64,000 nt of DNA from Sedimentisphaerales bacterium (GTDB lineage: Bacteria; Planctomycetota; Phycisphaerae; Sedimentisphaerales; SM23-30): positions 41,164-105,163 of the forward strand of contig JANQJS010000048.1 of NCBI GenBank assembly GCA_028281535.1, given 5' to 3'. The translations under genes were made by a program, and so were the position numbers. Numbering within the stretch: position 1 is the first letter of the stretch; every line of letters starts with the position of its first letter. The notes beneath the pieces are model-generated. The model saw only the letters and a list, made by a program, of their open reading frames with translations, had not been told where the DNA came from and made no database searches. Below are positions 6,865-15,629 of the stretch, piece by piece.

Positions 6865-8682
6865 CTATTGCGGCAAAAGAATACACGGATCAACTATTGG
6901 TGTTAGTATGGTTGTATGACTCTTTGCACGTGTAATACTAACACGAAAATTTTGCTTAGCCTGTTCAAGGTTTTGTGATGATGAATTACCAATAACAATG
7001 CGTCCAGGATTAGATATAATTCTACGTGATTTATATCTTGGCCAACCTTCAAAGATTATTACTTCATCAAACTGTTTTCCTTTTGCTTTATGCATATTCA
7101 TAACTACAACACCAGATTCTGGTTTCCATGCATTAGCAAAATGTTCCTGAACAAATGAGCGGCGAACTATTTCCAATGCATTCTCATAACATTTTGAATC
7201 GCGCCAAGTTTCTGCCAGGGCAGCTCGAAGTTGTGTGCCACGATCAAGGAGACGTAAATTTCTCGCTTCTTCAGCCACTACTTTTAGTTGTTTACAGACT
7301 CCATTTTCAAGCTGATTTCGAATTGCACGCCAATCTTTGTCAGGGTCACCAGTCAATTCAATTGTACGGACTGATCGGTAAGTTGAAATCATCTTTTGGA
7401 TTATGCTTCCTTTATCAATTTTCTTTCCTTCAGATCGTTTTTTTCTAGCTTTTACAAAAGCTGCTTTAATTTTTTCAGACTCTTCTAAATTTCCTTTAGT
7501 TGGAGTATCTCCTCCTTTTCCCTCGTAAAAATTACAAACAAGCTGTACAAATCGACCAAAATCACCTTTTGCCGCCTTTGGTTGAAGTAAAAACGAAATA
7601 ATTTCCGCAGCAAGAACTACTGCCTCAATGTCAATATTTGCAGAATGTTCGATACTCGTCATTGCATCTTGTTTTGCTCGCAGATAATCTGAAACGGCTC
7701 TAGTCATTTTTTTTGTTGGAACTAATATTGCCAATGACCAATCACTTTTTCCGCTATCAATTAAACGTTTTCTAGCTTGAAAAACATGTCCCTTAAGAGT
7801 TGCAAATGCTTGATTTTGATTTGCATTGAAAGCTGTTATAGTAATTCCATCATATTCTTTCTGACTATAGCTCTCTTTCAACATATCATTTGCAAACTGA
7901 AGTATTTGTGTCCCAATACTGCGAAAGTTATCATCGCTCAAATCAAATTGACATGGTTGAAATCCCTGTATGTAGTGATTGATTCGTTCAGGATCAGCAC
8001 CCATAAACTCATAAATACGCTGTTCAGGGTCTGCAAGTGCAATAATTTCACTGTTTTCACCTAATGCTTTTACCACATCCCATTGACTTGTATTGGTATC
8101 CTGAAATTCATCAAGAATAATATATGGGTATGCATTACTGATTAATTTACGAATTTTACTACTTCCTTGAAGTATTTTCCCAGCTATATCTGCAAATAAT
8201 TCAAAACACACTTTTCCATCTTCATAGGATAAACGTTCGCGCTCTTCTAATTCTCGCCTTGCCTTTTCTTGTTTTTCTTCATCTGTAATAGTTGAATCAT
8301 TAGGATAGTCATTTCTTATAGATGCCAATGCAATCGCTTCCTCAGCTGGTGTGAGAAGTGATATTTTTTTAGGAAGCCCCAATAGATATCCATGTGTTCT
8401 GATCAGCCTCCAGAAAAAGGCATGATATGTGTCAACTATAATATGTTTTTTCTCTTCTTTACTTAGTGCCTTTGTTTCATCGAGTGCTTCAACAATCCTT
8501 GCAACAGATGGCCGAGCAAAACTTAGAAAAATAATTTTCTGGGAAAGTGTAAGGTTATTAGTTATAATCTCCCCTGCTTTTAATATAGCAATTGTCGTTT
8601 TTCCCGAACCTGGGCCTCCTACTATAAGCAAATTTCCTGTAGCGCTTATAATTTTTTTCTGTTCATTTGAAAGATCAATCAA
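6865..8682 (-). CDS. gajB: Gabija GajB-like UvrD-family helicase
   Basis: This is a superfamily 1 helicase with Walker A GGPGSGKTT near residue 22, motif II ILDEFQDT, motif III LADPEQRIYEFMGADPERI, MHKAKGKQFDEVIIFEG and motif VI FRVSITRAKS. I place the start at TTG 8682. It overlaps the gajA stop by 8 bases, follows AGGAGG by 12 bases, and gives a GajB-like N-terminus IDLSNEQKKII. A longer frame from GTG 8745 would add a 21-residue basic leader read from the end of gajA in another frame. In Gabija, GajB is the partner of the GajA nuclease and responds to nucleotide depletion and DNA ends during phage infection. Confidence 0.82.
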   Translation of the reverse strand: MIDLSNEQKKIISATGNLLIVGGPGSGKTTIAILKAGEIITNNLTLSQKIIFLSFARPSVARIVEALDETKALSKEEKKHIIVDTYHAFFWRLIRTHGYLLGLPKKISLLTPAEEAIALASIRNDYPNDSTITDEEKQEKARRELEERERLSYEDGKVCFELFADIAGKILQGSSKIRKLISNAYPYIILDEFQDTNTSQWDVVKALGENSEIIALADPEQRIYEFMGADPERINHYIQGFQPCQFDLSDDNFRSIGTQILQFANDMLKESYSQKEYDGITITAFNANQNQAFATLKGHVFQARKRLIDSGKSDWSLAILVPTKKMTRAVSDYLRAKQDAMTSIEHSANIDIEAVVLAAEIISFLLQPKAAKGDFGRFVQLVCNFYEGKGGDTPTKGNLEESEKIKAAFVKARKKRSEGKKIDKGSIIQKMISTYRSVRTIELTGDPDKDWRAIRNQLENGVCKQLKVVAEEARNLRLLDRGTQLRAALAETWRDSKCYENALEIVRRSFVQEHFANAWKPESGVVVMNMHKAKGKQFDEVIIFEGWPRYKSRRIISNPGRIVIGNSSSQNLEQAKQNFRVSITRAKSHTTILTPIVDPCILLPQ

Positions 8683-10447
8683 TATCTGAAATATCCTCCT
8701 CTGAGTCTTCCTCTTCTCCTTTCTCTTCTTCATTATCAGGCTCACAAATGCTTTTTAATTTAATACATGTTTTCCTGATCCAATCAGGAATTTCATTTTC
8801 TTCACACATGTATAAGAATTCTGCAACAACACCTCCACCTTTAGAACGCTTAAAATATTCAAACAAAGCATTTTTAGCGTCAGATTTAGGGTTAGGAAAT
8901 TTAGATTGTAAATCTGAAGGCCAGTTAATTTCATCGAGATAACGATCCATCGCCGCTTGAGTGGTATTATTCAACACTAATTTTTCAAGTCCACTTTCGC
9001 TATGCATGTATAATTCATCAACTGAGGTCTTAATTTTTGCTTCACTTGGGGCATCTTGCTTATCACACAGTGCATATACTTGCTTTCCTAGTTGACGATA
9101 TAAGTTTGCTAAATCAGAAATTTGTGAATCACTACCAGCATCGATCGTACATATCCCCAGGGCTTCCAATGGAGAATATTTATCTGAATCAATTTCGGAT
9201 AACCTAAGTGCGACAGTTGGAAAAGCAGATGTCTCTGTTGCTCCTTCAGCAAGCAAAATTCTTCTTGAAAGTAATCCTTCACAAAAACGGGTCCGAAATT
9301 CTCTTTTATAGCGTCGTTGTTTTATACTTCCTGGGAGTGTGACTGAAGATTGAATTAGATTGCCATCAGTCTGCCTTGTAAGAATAACTGTTTCCTCCAG
9401 ATCAAATTCTTCTATTACATATGGTGAATGTGAAGTAAAAAGGGATTGTGTTGATAGTTTTCTTACTTCATGTACTATTCTTTTTTGTGCATAAGGAGGA
9501 ATCGCTGTTTCAGGCTCCTCCATAGCAAAAACTATGTTTTGTTTGTCCTGGGCTATTTGTGAAAGCATGGCAAGAACAAGTAAATTTATAGTCCCTGTCC
9601 CTTGCCTATAAAAAGGAGCTGCATGGTCACCTTCTCCGGTCGCAATAAAAGATGTTATCACTTTTCTCAAGTGTTCTCGAGTAAGGTTGGATACTTTTAA
9701 ATGCGGTGAAACTCCCCACTCTTTAGGAACATATTTCTTGATTGACTTTTCTATACTTTCGAGAATTCCAGATATCCCTACCTCCGGGTCACTAGCAACT
9801 TCATGTTCAGCTATAACATTAATTGTTTTTTCCCACATTTGAGGACGAATCTCTTTAATTCGCAAAATGATATCAAGGAGACTTCCACGCTCTAAACTTA
9901 ATGCACGTGACCCTGTGCGTAATGATCTCAGATATAGAAACCCACAAATCTGTTTATCTTTTTTCCTGAAATCCTTTCTTTCTCCGTCTTCATCACTTTT
10001 TGGAAAATACGTTTGGCCAACAAAATCATCTTCTTCCTCATCGTAAGAACCGGAGAAAGATACACGCATAGCGGGAATAATATTGTCAGAGTCAACTGTT
10101 CCTGGGGGAGGTGACACATGAAGTTCGCTTTTCTCAATATCCCACCATTCGATATAATCTATGAAGTGACTTTGCTGCTCTTGATTTAGATTTGTTATTG
10201 TTGCTTCAATGTAGATTTCAGGGGCATCCTCTTCATCTCTCGATTGATACTCTCCGAGATAAAAATCATGCTCATCGATAATGGGTCTTCTATTAAGACG
10301 TTCAGGTCCTAAGACTAAATCTAACGCTTCAAAAACCGTCGACTTTCCAACATTATTATCACCAATTAAAACTACATTGTCAGGAAGAAACAACTCTGCA
10401 TTTTTGACACCTCTAAAGTTATTAATCATAAGTTTACATATTTTCAA
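8675..10447 (-). CDS. gajA: Gabija GajA-like OLD-family ATPase/TOPRIM endonuclease
   Basis: The 590-residue protein has an N-terminal ABC-type ATPase: Walker A GDNNVGKST at 29-37, signature region RQGTGTINLL near 281, Walker B FAMEEPETAI near 308, and the switch region TSHSPYVIE near 338. A C-terminal TOPRIM follows, with Glu401 in LLAEGATE, DAGSDSQ near 436 and ALCDKQD near 459. This is the order and length of GajA, a sequence-specific nicking endonuclease regulated by nucleotides. It starts at TTG 10447, with a strong GGGAGGTG ribosome-binding site 7 bases upstream. The C-terminus is very acidic. It is translationally coupled to gajB. Confidence 0.87.
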   Translation of the reverse strand: MKICKLMINNFRGVKNAELFLPDNVVLIGDNNVGKSTVFEALDLVLGPERLNRRPIIDEHDFYLGEYQSRDEEDAPEIYIEATITNLNQEQQSHFIDYIEWWDIEKSELHVSPPPGTVDSDNIIPAMRVSFSGSYDEEEDDFVGQTYFPKSDEDGERKDFRKKDKQICGFLYLRSLRTGSRALSLERGSLLDIILRIKEIRPQMWEKTINVIAEHEVASDPEVGISGILESIEKSIKKYVPKEWGVSPHLKVSNLTREHLRKVITSFIATGEGDHAAPFYRQGTGTINLLVLAMLSQIAQDKQNIVFAMEEPETAIPPYAQKRIVHEVRKLSTQSLFTSHSPYVIEEFDLEETVILTRQTDGNLIQSSVTLPGSIKQRRYKREFRTRFCEGLLSRRILLAEGATETSAFPTVALRLSEIDSDKYSPLEALGICTIDAGSDSQISDLANLYRQLGKQVYALCDKQDAPSEAKIKTSVDELYMHSESGLEKLVLNNTTQAAMDRYLDEINWPSDLQSKFPNPKSDAKNALFEYFKRSKGGGVVAEFLYMCEENEIPDWIRKTCIKLKSICEPDNEEEKGEEEDSEEDISDID

Positions 10448-10630
10448 ACTTTAGCACCTCCCATTTATATATTTAAAATAAGCATCAGGATTATCGGGTA
10501 TTCTAATTGGCTTTTGGCCAGACTAAGTAAACCCATGAATTAAATTGTTCTGGTAGTTTAGCCGAACAATTAGGACCATTATATATATATTTCATAACTA
10601 TCAAATGTCATACAACTAAATTAATATTTA
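10448..10630. other. Gap between the helicase-nuclease gene and gajA
   Basis: The gap holds the gajA ribosome-binding site. No clear terminator separates the two genes, so read-through from 13924 into gajA is plausible. Confidence 0.4.
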
Positions 10631-13600
10631 TTATTCACTACATATTATATCAAGATTTATGCCTAGGGTTTGCTTTAAATAAGCATCAGCTGCACCTAAA
10701 ACGACTGACTGGTCACGGGTAATATTATTCTTTAAAATACCAGGTTGAACTATTAAAATTTCAGGTCTGACTTCTTTGAATCTATAAGATCGCAAAAGTG
10801 TTGTTAAACTAGATGAAGTTCCTACAAGAAAACCTGTTCTATCTGGGTTATCATGATGGCGTTTTTCCCGATTATGTATGTGTTTAATTAACTCCTTGAA
10901 TTTACCAGGCCAACGTGCAGATCGAATAGCTTGCGAAGCTACTTCAACAACATCCTTAACCCTTGCACCTCCTTGAGGACCACCTGAAAACTTGCAATGA
11001 ACAAGATCAAGGCGTATATAGTCATTTTCTTCTTTAAAACATATTAGGTCCGCTGCTTCGCCAGTATCATCATCATCATACACTACCGAGTATCCACCAT
11101 CGATAAAATACTGTGCAGTTTTCCATTGTATGGAATCTGTTCGCTTCTCACTATTTTTCCAGATTGATTCTTTGGTAATATCAGTTGATGTCCAATTCCA
11201 GGATTCAAAACGTGTATTAGGAATTTCTACAGTTCCAGCATCTTCAGATCGTAATAAAATATTTCCATCTAATTCAGATAGATCAATGAAACGAATAAGA
11301 GGAGGGTAATCATTGAAGAAAGCTGATAAATCACCTTCAGAAGCTCCAATTTTAATCTGAGGTATTGGGTCGCTTAGACATTCGATATCAAATCCTTCTT
11401 CTCCCTTGACATTCATTGAGAAACGCCCCAAAGAAATATGCTCTTCGCTAGTTATGATTTCAAATTCAATTTTATTTTCGTCTTGGTTAATTTCAATACA
11501 AATAATATCTGTAATAAATATCTCATACTCACATTCATTTACTACTAACGACACTTTGTCTTCGGATTGACTTAGAATTTCATTAGGCCAATCTATGCAT
11601 AGCACACCACAGTCAGGCAATTCAATGGCATATTCAGGAATTAAGACATTTGCAATTACTGCTCGAGTATCTATGGTAGTATCTATTAATTTTTCACCAA
11701 TATTATGTGCCCATTTCAAAAAATGCGGTATTGTTCCAGCAGCTTTAGACCAAACACGACCTTTATATGAACAGCCAATTGTAATCTGCTTGCCATTTTC
11801 CCATCCATAACCACTAATATTTGATTTTCTAGAACCTTTTTTCTCCGTTTCACTTAATGCTTGCTTAACATCTGCACCAGTATACATAGCAAAACTCAAA
11901 TTTCGTCTTCCATGTTTAGTAACTCCAAGGTTATTAAAAACTAATCTTCCTATATTACCCAAAGACTTGAACATATCCTCACCGACGATTTGTCTTGTTG
12001 CTCCAACAGATTTCGCTAATCCTTCAAAATTTGATGATTTGCTTGTTGATGCAACGTATAAAAGCCCAAGCTCTACATCATGATGCAAAACGAAGAGGTG
12101 CCACTCAACATGTTTCTCTTCTTTTGTATTTGACCATTTTACTCGCTCTGTTAGCCTTGTAATAAAATATAGTGTTTTATTTTCCTCATTTATCCATACT
12201 CGAATTATTTCATAACGATCAGAAAGTCCGTTGACAAATTTTTTAGGGCGAAATGAATTACATTGATAAAATAGAGTACTAAAAGTTGGGCGAAGGGAAT
12301 TTTGAGAAATGCCATAAACTTCTTCATCTTTTACTTTATAAGGTTTCGAATTTTCAAGAAAATGTATAAACTCTGCATGTTCCTTGGCTGCTGCTGAACT
12401 CATTTCACGAAGCAAGATATTCCAATCAGCATCTTCACTGTAAAGCCGTTCTAGTGCAGTGGAAATGTTTGGGTTAGCTATGTTAGCAACCACACTTGCG
12501 TCACTTAATTTTTCATCGCCATTACGAGTAAAACGACCAATGAATTGGAGTAAAACGGCAAGGCTTTGATGCATATCATGAATTGCAGCTATTTTCAGTG
12601 CAGGAATATCAACACCTTCGCCTAACATATTAACACAAACAACTATCTTTGCTTCACCCGATCTTACTTTTTTAACACGCTCATCATTATCTTTAATATT
12701 AGAATGTATAAGAATAGGATTTAGATCGGGTGCTTTGTTGTTATATAGTTCAATTATCTCTTCAGCTCGCTCCTTTGAACTACATCTTGCCATCAATTGA
12801 TGGGGATGGCCACTCGCAATATCAGATTGTAACTGCTGTATTGCAGCATCAGCAATTGTTTGATCAGCAATGTCATAATTAAGCTCATGAACAGGAACAA
12901 AATTGATTTTCTTGAAATAATTATCTTTTTGTGCAGATTTTAGAGGATAGTTATATATAACAGTTCCATCTACAAGCTTACCATCATTACGAAATGGTGT
13001 CGCAGTAAATTGAATAACAGGTTTTTTGAGAAACGCAGATTTAAGATCGCTCCAAGTTTTAGCTGCAACATGATGAGCTTCATCAACAATTAAAACATCA
13101 ATTATTTTTGCAATTTTACTATGATAGTCGCTGGCAGTCCCACCTGAAAGAGATGAAACCACCCCAACAACAACATTACAATCACGAAATATTTTAAGAT
13201 CTTCTTCTGATTTAGGACGCCTTTTAACAACACCAACAACTGGATATATTATATTGTGAGGTAATACACCTAAATGTTTCAGCATTCCAAACGTCTCAAA
13301 TTTTTCAGATATTTGAGTTCTAAGGGCTATACTTGGAACAGCCACAAGCAATCTTTTAATTTGATGGGCTGCTGTTATAGCTAACATAGTTTCAGTTTTT
13401 CCAGTCCCTGTCGGCATAATAATAGTTGCAGGAGATTTAGATAAGCTCCAATGAGCCCCTACTGAAAAGAGAGCTCCTAACTGTGGTGGTCGCAATCCCA
13501 AATCTTCAGGAGAACGCACAGGTGATTTTTCAGCTCTGTAATTCAGCTTATTTTTCCAGCTATTTGTTATATTAGAAAGATATGTAGCCATCCCTAGAGT

Positions 13601-13924
13601 AGTAATTTTCTCATTCACGTCGTCCAGAAAGCGATGAGACAGCCATTCATAAGATCCAGGAGAAGATTCATATAAAACCCCATCAATATCTTCAGGCCTT
13701 ATTATCTTTTTTCTCTTGGTTAATATAATACGTTCATCATTATTAAATAACACAAAGCATTCTTTTACTCTAGGTGATATATTAACCTCTCCATGCTCAA
13801 TAACTTCTAAATTTTCAGAGGCACGTAATAATTGATAAACATCACCAATACTGTATTTCTTTTGACACATTAGTAGCGCAGGAACTTGTATATGATTTGG
13901 AATAGAAGAATTGGCTTCTTGCAC
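10631..13924 (-). CDS. Large SF2 DEAH helicase with C-terminal PD-(D/E)XK-like domain
   Basis: The 1097-residue protein has an SF2 helicase core: Walker A MPTGTGKT near 170, DEAH near 281, TAT near 307 and QFIGRFTR near 460. The N-terminal 140 residues and the 510-930 region match nothing I recognise. Near 950-980, GEAADLI followed by RLDLVHCKFS has the D...xxK layout of PD-(D/E)XK nucleases, with HCK in place of ExK, somewhat like Mrr-type QxK. It starts at GTG 13924 with AAGGGG upstream. It is first in the block that continues into gajA and gajB, so it is either a third component or a separate restriction-like system. The nuclease call is an inference. Confidence 0.75.
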   Translation of the reverse strand: MQEANSSIPNHIQVPALLMCQKKYSIGDVYQLLRASENLEVIEHGEVNISPRVKECFVLFNNDERIILTKRKKIIRPEDIDGVLYESSPGSYEWLSHRFLDDVNEKITTLGMATYLSNITNSWKNKLNYRAEKSPVRSPEDLGLRPPQLGALFSVGAHWSLSKSPATIIMPTGTGKTETMLAITAAHQIKRLLVAVPSIALRTQISEKFETFGMLKHLGVLPHNIIYPVVGVVKRRPKSEEDLKIFRDCNVVVGVVSSLSGGTASDYHSKIAKIIDVLIVDEAHHVAAKTWSDLKSAFLKKPVIQFTATPFRNDGKLVDGTVIYNYPLKSAQKDNYFKKINFVPVHELNYDIADQTIADAAIQQLQSDIASGHPHQLMARCSSKERAEEIIELYNNKAPDLNPILIHSNIKDNDERVKKVRSGEAKIVVCVNMLGEGVDIPALKIAAIHDMHQSLAVLLQFIGRFTRNGDEKLSDASVVANIANPNISTALERLYSEDADWNILLREMSSAAAKEHAEFIHFLENSKPYKVKDEEVYGISQNSLRPTFSTLFYQCNSFRPKKFVNGLSDRYEIIRVWINEENKTLYFITRLTERVKWSNTKEEKHVEWHLFVLHHDVELGLLYVASTSKSSNFEGLAKSVGATRQIVGEDMFKSLGNIGRLVFNNLGVTKHGRRNLSFAMYTGADVKQALSETEKKGSRKSNISGYGWENGKQITIGCSYKGRVWSKAAGTIPHFLKWAHNIGEKLIDTTIDTRAVIANVLIPEYAIELPDCGVLCIDWPNEILSQSEDKVSLVVNECEYEIFITDIICIEINQDENKIEFEIITSEEHISLGRFSMNVKGEEGFDIECLSDPIPQIKIGASEGDLSAFFNDYPPLIRFIDLSELDGNILLRSEDAGTVEIPNTRFESWNWTSTDITKESIWKNSEKRTDSIQWKTAQYFIDGGYSVVYDDDDTGEAADLICFKEENDYIRLDLVHCKFSGGPQGGARVKDVVEVASQAIRSARWPGKFKELIKHIHNREKRHHDNPDRTGFLVGTSSSLTTLLRSYRFKEVRPEILIVQPGILKNNITRDQSVVLGAADAYLKQTLGINLDIICSE

Positions 13925-13974
13925 TATTTACCCCTTAAATTGACACAAATTAAAAATATTCCACTAAGCAATAC

Positions 13975-14027
13975 ATTATATAAGAAATTATCTAATATAA
14001 TAATAATAAATAGATATTAGATAATTT
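13975..14027 (-). promoter_or_regulatory. Defence-block promoter with palindromic operator candidate
   Basis: On the minus strand a perfect TATAAT (13975-13980) lies about 50 bases upstream of the GTG start at 13924. The arms AAATTATCTAATAT (13985-13998) and ATATTAGATAATTT (14014-14027) form a perfect 14-bp inverted repeat with 15 bases between. They straddle the place where the -35 hexamer (TTATTA) would lie. A dimeric repressor bound here would block RNA polymerase. The winged-helix protein encoded at 14700 is the obvious candidate binder, by inference. Confidence 0.5.
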
Positions 14028-14234
14028 TACTTCATCAATAATTTATCTTGAGAAACACCTACACTTTCCTCACATATTCCATTACACATCAACACTTTAC
14101 AGGATATTTACAAATTCCCTTAAACAACGTAATCTGAAAGTAATATTAGCACCAGATTGACCTGTAATTTAGAGTAAATCCATATGGTTCTATATAATTC
14201 TAAATTTCACCTTGATTATTAAAGAAAATACGAC

Positions 14235-14262
14235 TGGCCTGCACCCCAAAATCTGATCCAGT
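14235..14262. repeat. IS-end-like remnant
   Basis: TGGCCTGCACCCCAAAATCT and the next bases resemble the ends of IS3-type elements. No transposase gene or second end is visible. Confidence 0.25.
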
Positions 14263-14588
14263 TTAAATGAGAGTTTAACCTGATATTTGTCATTCTTAAG
14301 TAAAAAATACAACCATTACTCCTCAACCTATTTATATAATAACATTTTCTTTTTAAAATAATTTAAGGATTTTATTTTTAGACTCACTTCACTTTGATTT
14401 ACATTTAGGGTGGTAACATGTGAGTACACTAATTCAACATTTTTTACTTGAATCCCACTTATAGTATTTCTAATATAAATTTAAGCCGACAGAAAAGTGG
14501 CTTGAGTCTTCGAGTTGAACACAACGAAATAGCAACGTATGCTGTTCATACCGTGGAGGCCAAGGACCATATTCTTAGGGGGCTTCGT

Positions 14589-14620
14589 AACGCTTCAACG
14601 CTCCAATGTTCCAATGATTC
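14589..14620. repeat. Degenerate 8-bp tandem repeat, four units
   Basis: Four consecutive octamers read AACGCTTC, AACGCTCC, AATGTTCC and AATGATTC. They look like a decaying minisatellite of AATGTTCC-type units. Confidence 0.5.
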
Positions 14621-14641
14621 AATATTTTAATTTTTGTTTAC

Positions 14642-14656
14642 CACAAATGGTTTGTG
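14642..14656. promoter_or_regulatory. Operator-like palindrome before the wHTH regulator gene
   Basis: CACAAA and TTTGTG flank a 3-base centre, a perfect 15-bp dyad that starts 58 bases upstream of the regulator's ATG. It could serve autoregulation. Confidence 0.35.
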
Positions 14657-14699
14657 CTAATCGTTTGTATTTATTTCAACAACATGAAAGGATTTTATC

Positions 14700-15236
14700 A
14701 TGAATATTCAAAATGCGAATATTATAAACGCCGTTATATGGAGAAGATCTAATAATATAATTCCAGTATATGCAACTGAGAATACAAATTTATTAGAAGA
14801 TCTGATTAAACTTCTTAAGAAGATGTTTTCGGTAGAAGTTGATGATCACATATATGAATTTAATTATTGCTTAAACCACGAAATCGATTCTGTTTCAAAA
14901 TTTCGCGATCTTAAAATTATTGATTCCTCTTCAGGATTATTTAGAGAAATTCGAAATTTTGCTCAGGAGTATGAAGATCATATAGCTTCGCATTCAAATC
15001 AATTAATTACAGATGAAAAATGTTTAAAAGTATTGTCAGAAATCTATAACTCAAATGTTGCTCTGGTGATAGTAGACATTGCTATACAAACCGGGATCAG
15101 TGATAAAACTGTTGGCAAGAAAATCAAGGAACTGATTAATCATAACTTGGTTCATAGGCCAAATGGTAAACGAAAAGGTATCTTAATTACTCAAAAAGGA
15201 AAAAATTTAATTGAAAAATATAGGTCGTCATCTTAA
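14700..15236 (+). CDS. Winged-helix transcriptional regulator
   Basis: The 178-residue protein has an unassigned N-terminal half of about 100 residues. The C-terminal half is a MarR-like winged helix: ALVIVDIAIQTGISDKTVGK and KIKELINHNLVHR give the helix-turn-helix, and GKRKGILITQKGKNLIEKY gives the wing and closing helix. AAAGGA lies 6 bases before the ATG. It is transcribed divergently from the helicase/Gabija block, and two dyad elements lie between. It is therefore the best candidate for controlling that block, though this is inference from position. No enzyme domain is visible. Confidence 0.68.
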   Translation: MNIQNANIINAVIWRRSNNIIPVYATENTNLLEDLIKLLKKMFSVEVDDHIYEFNYCLNHEIDSVSKFRDLKIIDSSSGLFREIRNFAQEYEDHIASHSNQLITDEKCLKVLSEIYNSNVALVIVDIAIQTGISDKTVGKKIKELINHNLVHRPNGKRKGILITQKGKNLIEKYRSSS

Positions 15237-15276
15237 TGCGTGAAAATATACACCTTTAATTTATAGACTTTTAAAG

Positions 15277-15325
15277 AAACACCCCTGAAATTAAGAGTTG
15301 AAGCTCGATTCCAGGGGTGTTTTAT
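15277..15325 (+). terminator. Intrinsic terminator after the wHTH gene
   Basis: AAACACCCCTG (15277-15287) and CAGGGGTGTTT (15312-15322) pair perfectly over 11 bases, closing a 24-base loop, and a TTTATT tail follows. It separates the regulator from the alpA-primase operon. Confidence 0.8.
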
Positions 15326-15423
15326 TCACTTTATTAATCGCAAAACAGTTACTTCCGACTAAATTCTGCTTAATTCCCTCATCACTACGCACTGTCAATT
15401 TTATCAAAAAGTATGCTATATCC

Positions 15424-15615
15424 ATGCTTGATAAAAATTATAACAACTCCATGCTAACTCCTGCCGAATTTGCTCGGTTGCTTAATATCAGCCGCCGTAC
15501 ATTTCAAACCTGGCGAGCAGCAGGAAAACTCCCCTCCCCTGACTTACAAATCGGCAAAGTAATCCGATGGAAAACTGAAACTATTAACGAATGGATAAAA
15601 AGTAATCACAAATAA
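15424..15615 (+). CDS. AlpA/excisionase-type helix-turn-helix protein
   Basis: The 63-residue product has the MerR-like HTH_17 fold: LTPAEFARLLNISRRTFQTW is the helix-turn-helix, followed by AAGKLPSPDLQIGK, IRW and a closing helix INEWIKSN. The frame is open from 15298, but that start would lie inside the terminator hairpin, so ATG 15424 or 15451 is more likely. Proteins of this size in integrative elements act as excisionases or as activators of the integrase. It ends 14 bases before the primase start, so the two are probably an operon. Confidence 0.75.
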   Translation: MLDKNYNNSMLTPAEFARLLNISRRTFQTWRAAGKLPSPDLQIGKVIRWKTETINEWIKSNHK

Positions 15616-15629
15616 GGAGTATACTATTA

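Larger units (their letters stand above)
13925..14699. other. Divergent control region between the defence block and the wHTH regulator
   Basis: This 775-base gap holds the helicase promoter with a perfect inverted repeat (13985-14027), an IS-end-like scar (14235-14262), a short degenerate 8-bp tandem array (14589-14620) and a 15-bp palindrome before the regulator gene (14642-14656). A 60-codon frame at 14448-14630 is not convincing. The part around 14490-14600 looks less AT-rich than its surroundings and may be foreign. Confidence 0.5.

Noticed and set aside
14448..14630. 60-codon plus-strand ORF in the control gap
   Set aside because: It lacks a ribosome-binding site, runs through the tandem octamers and has no recognisable domain.
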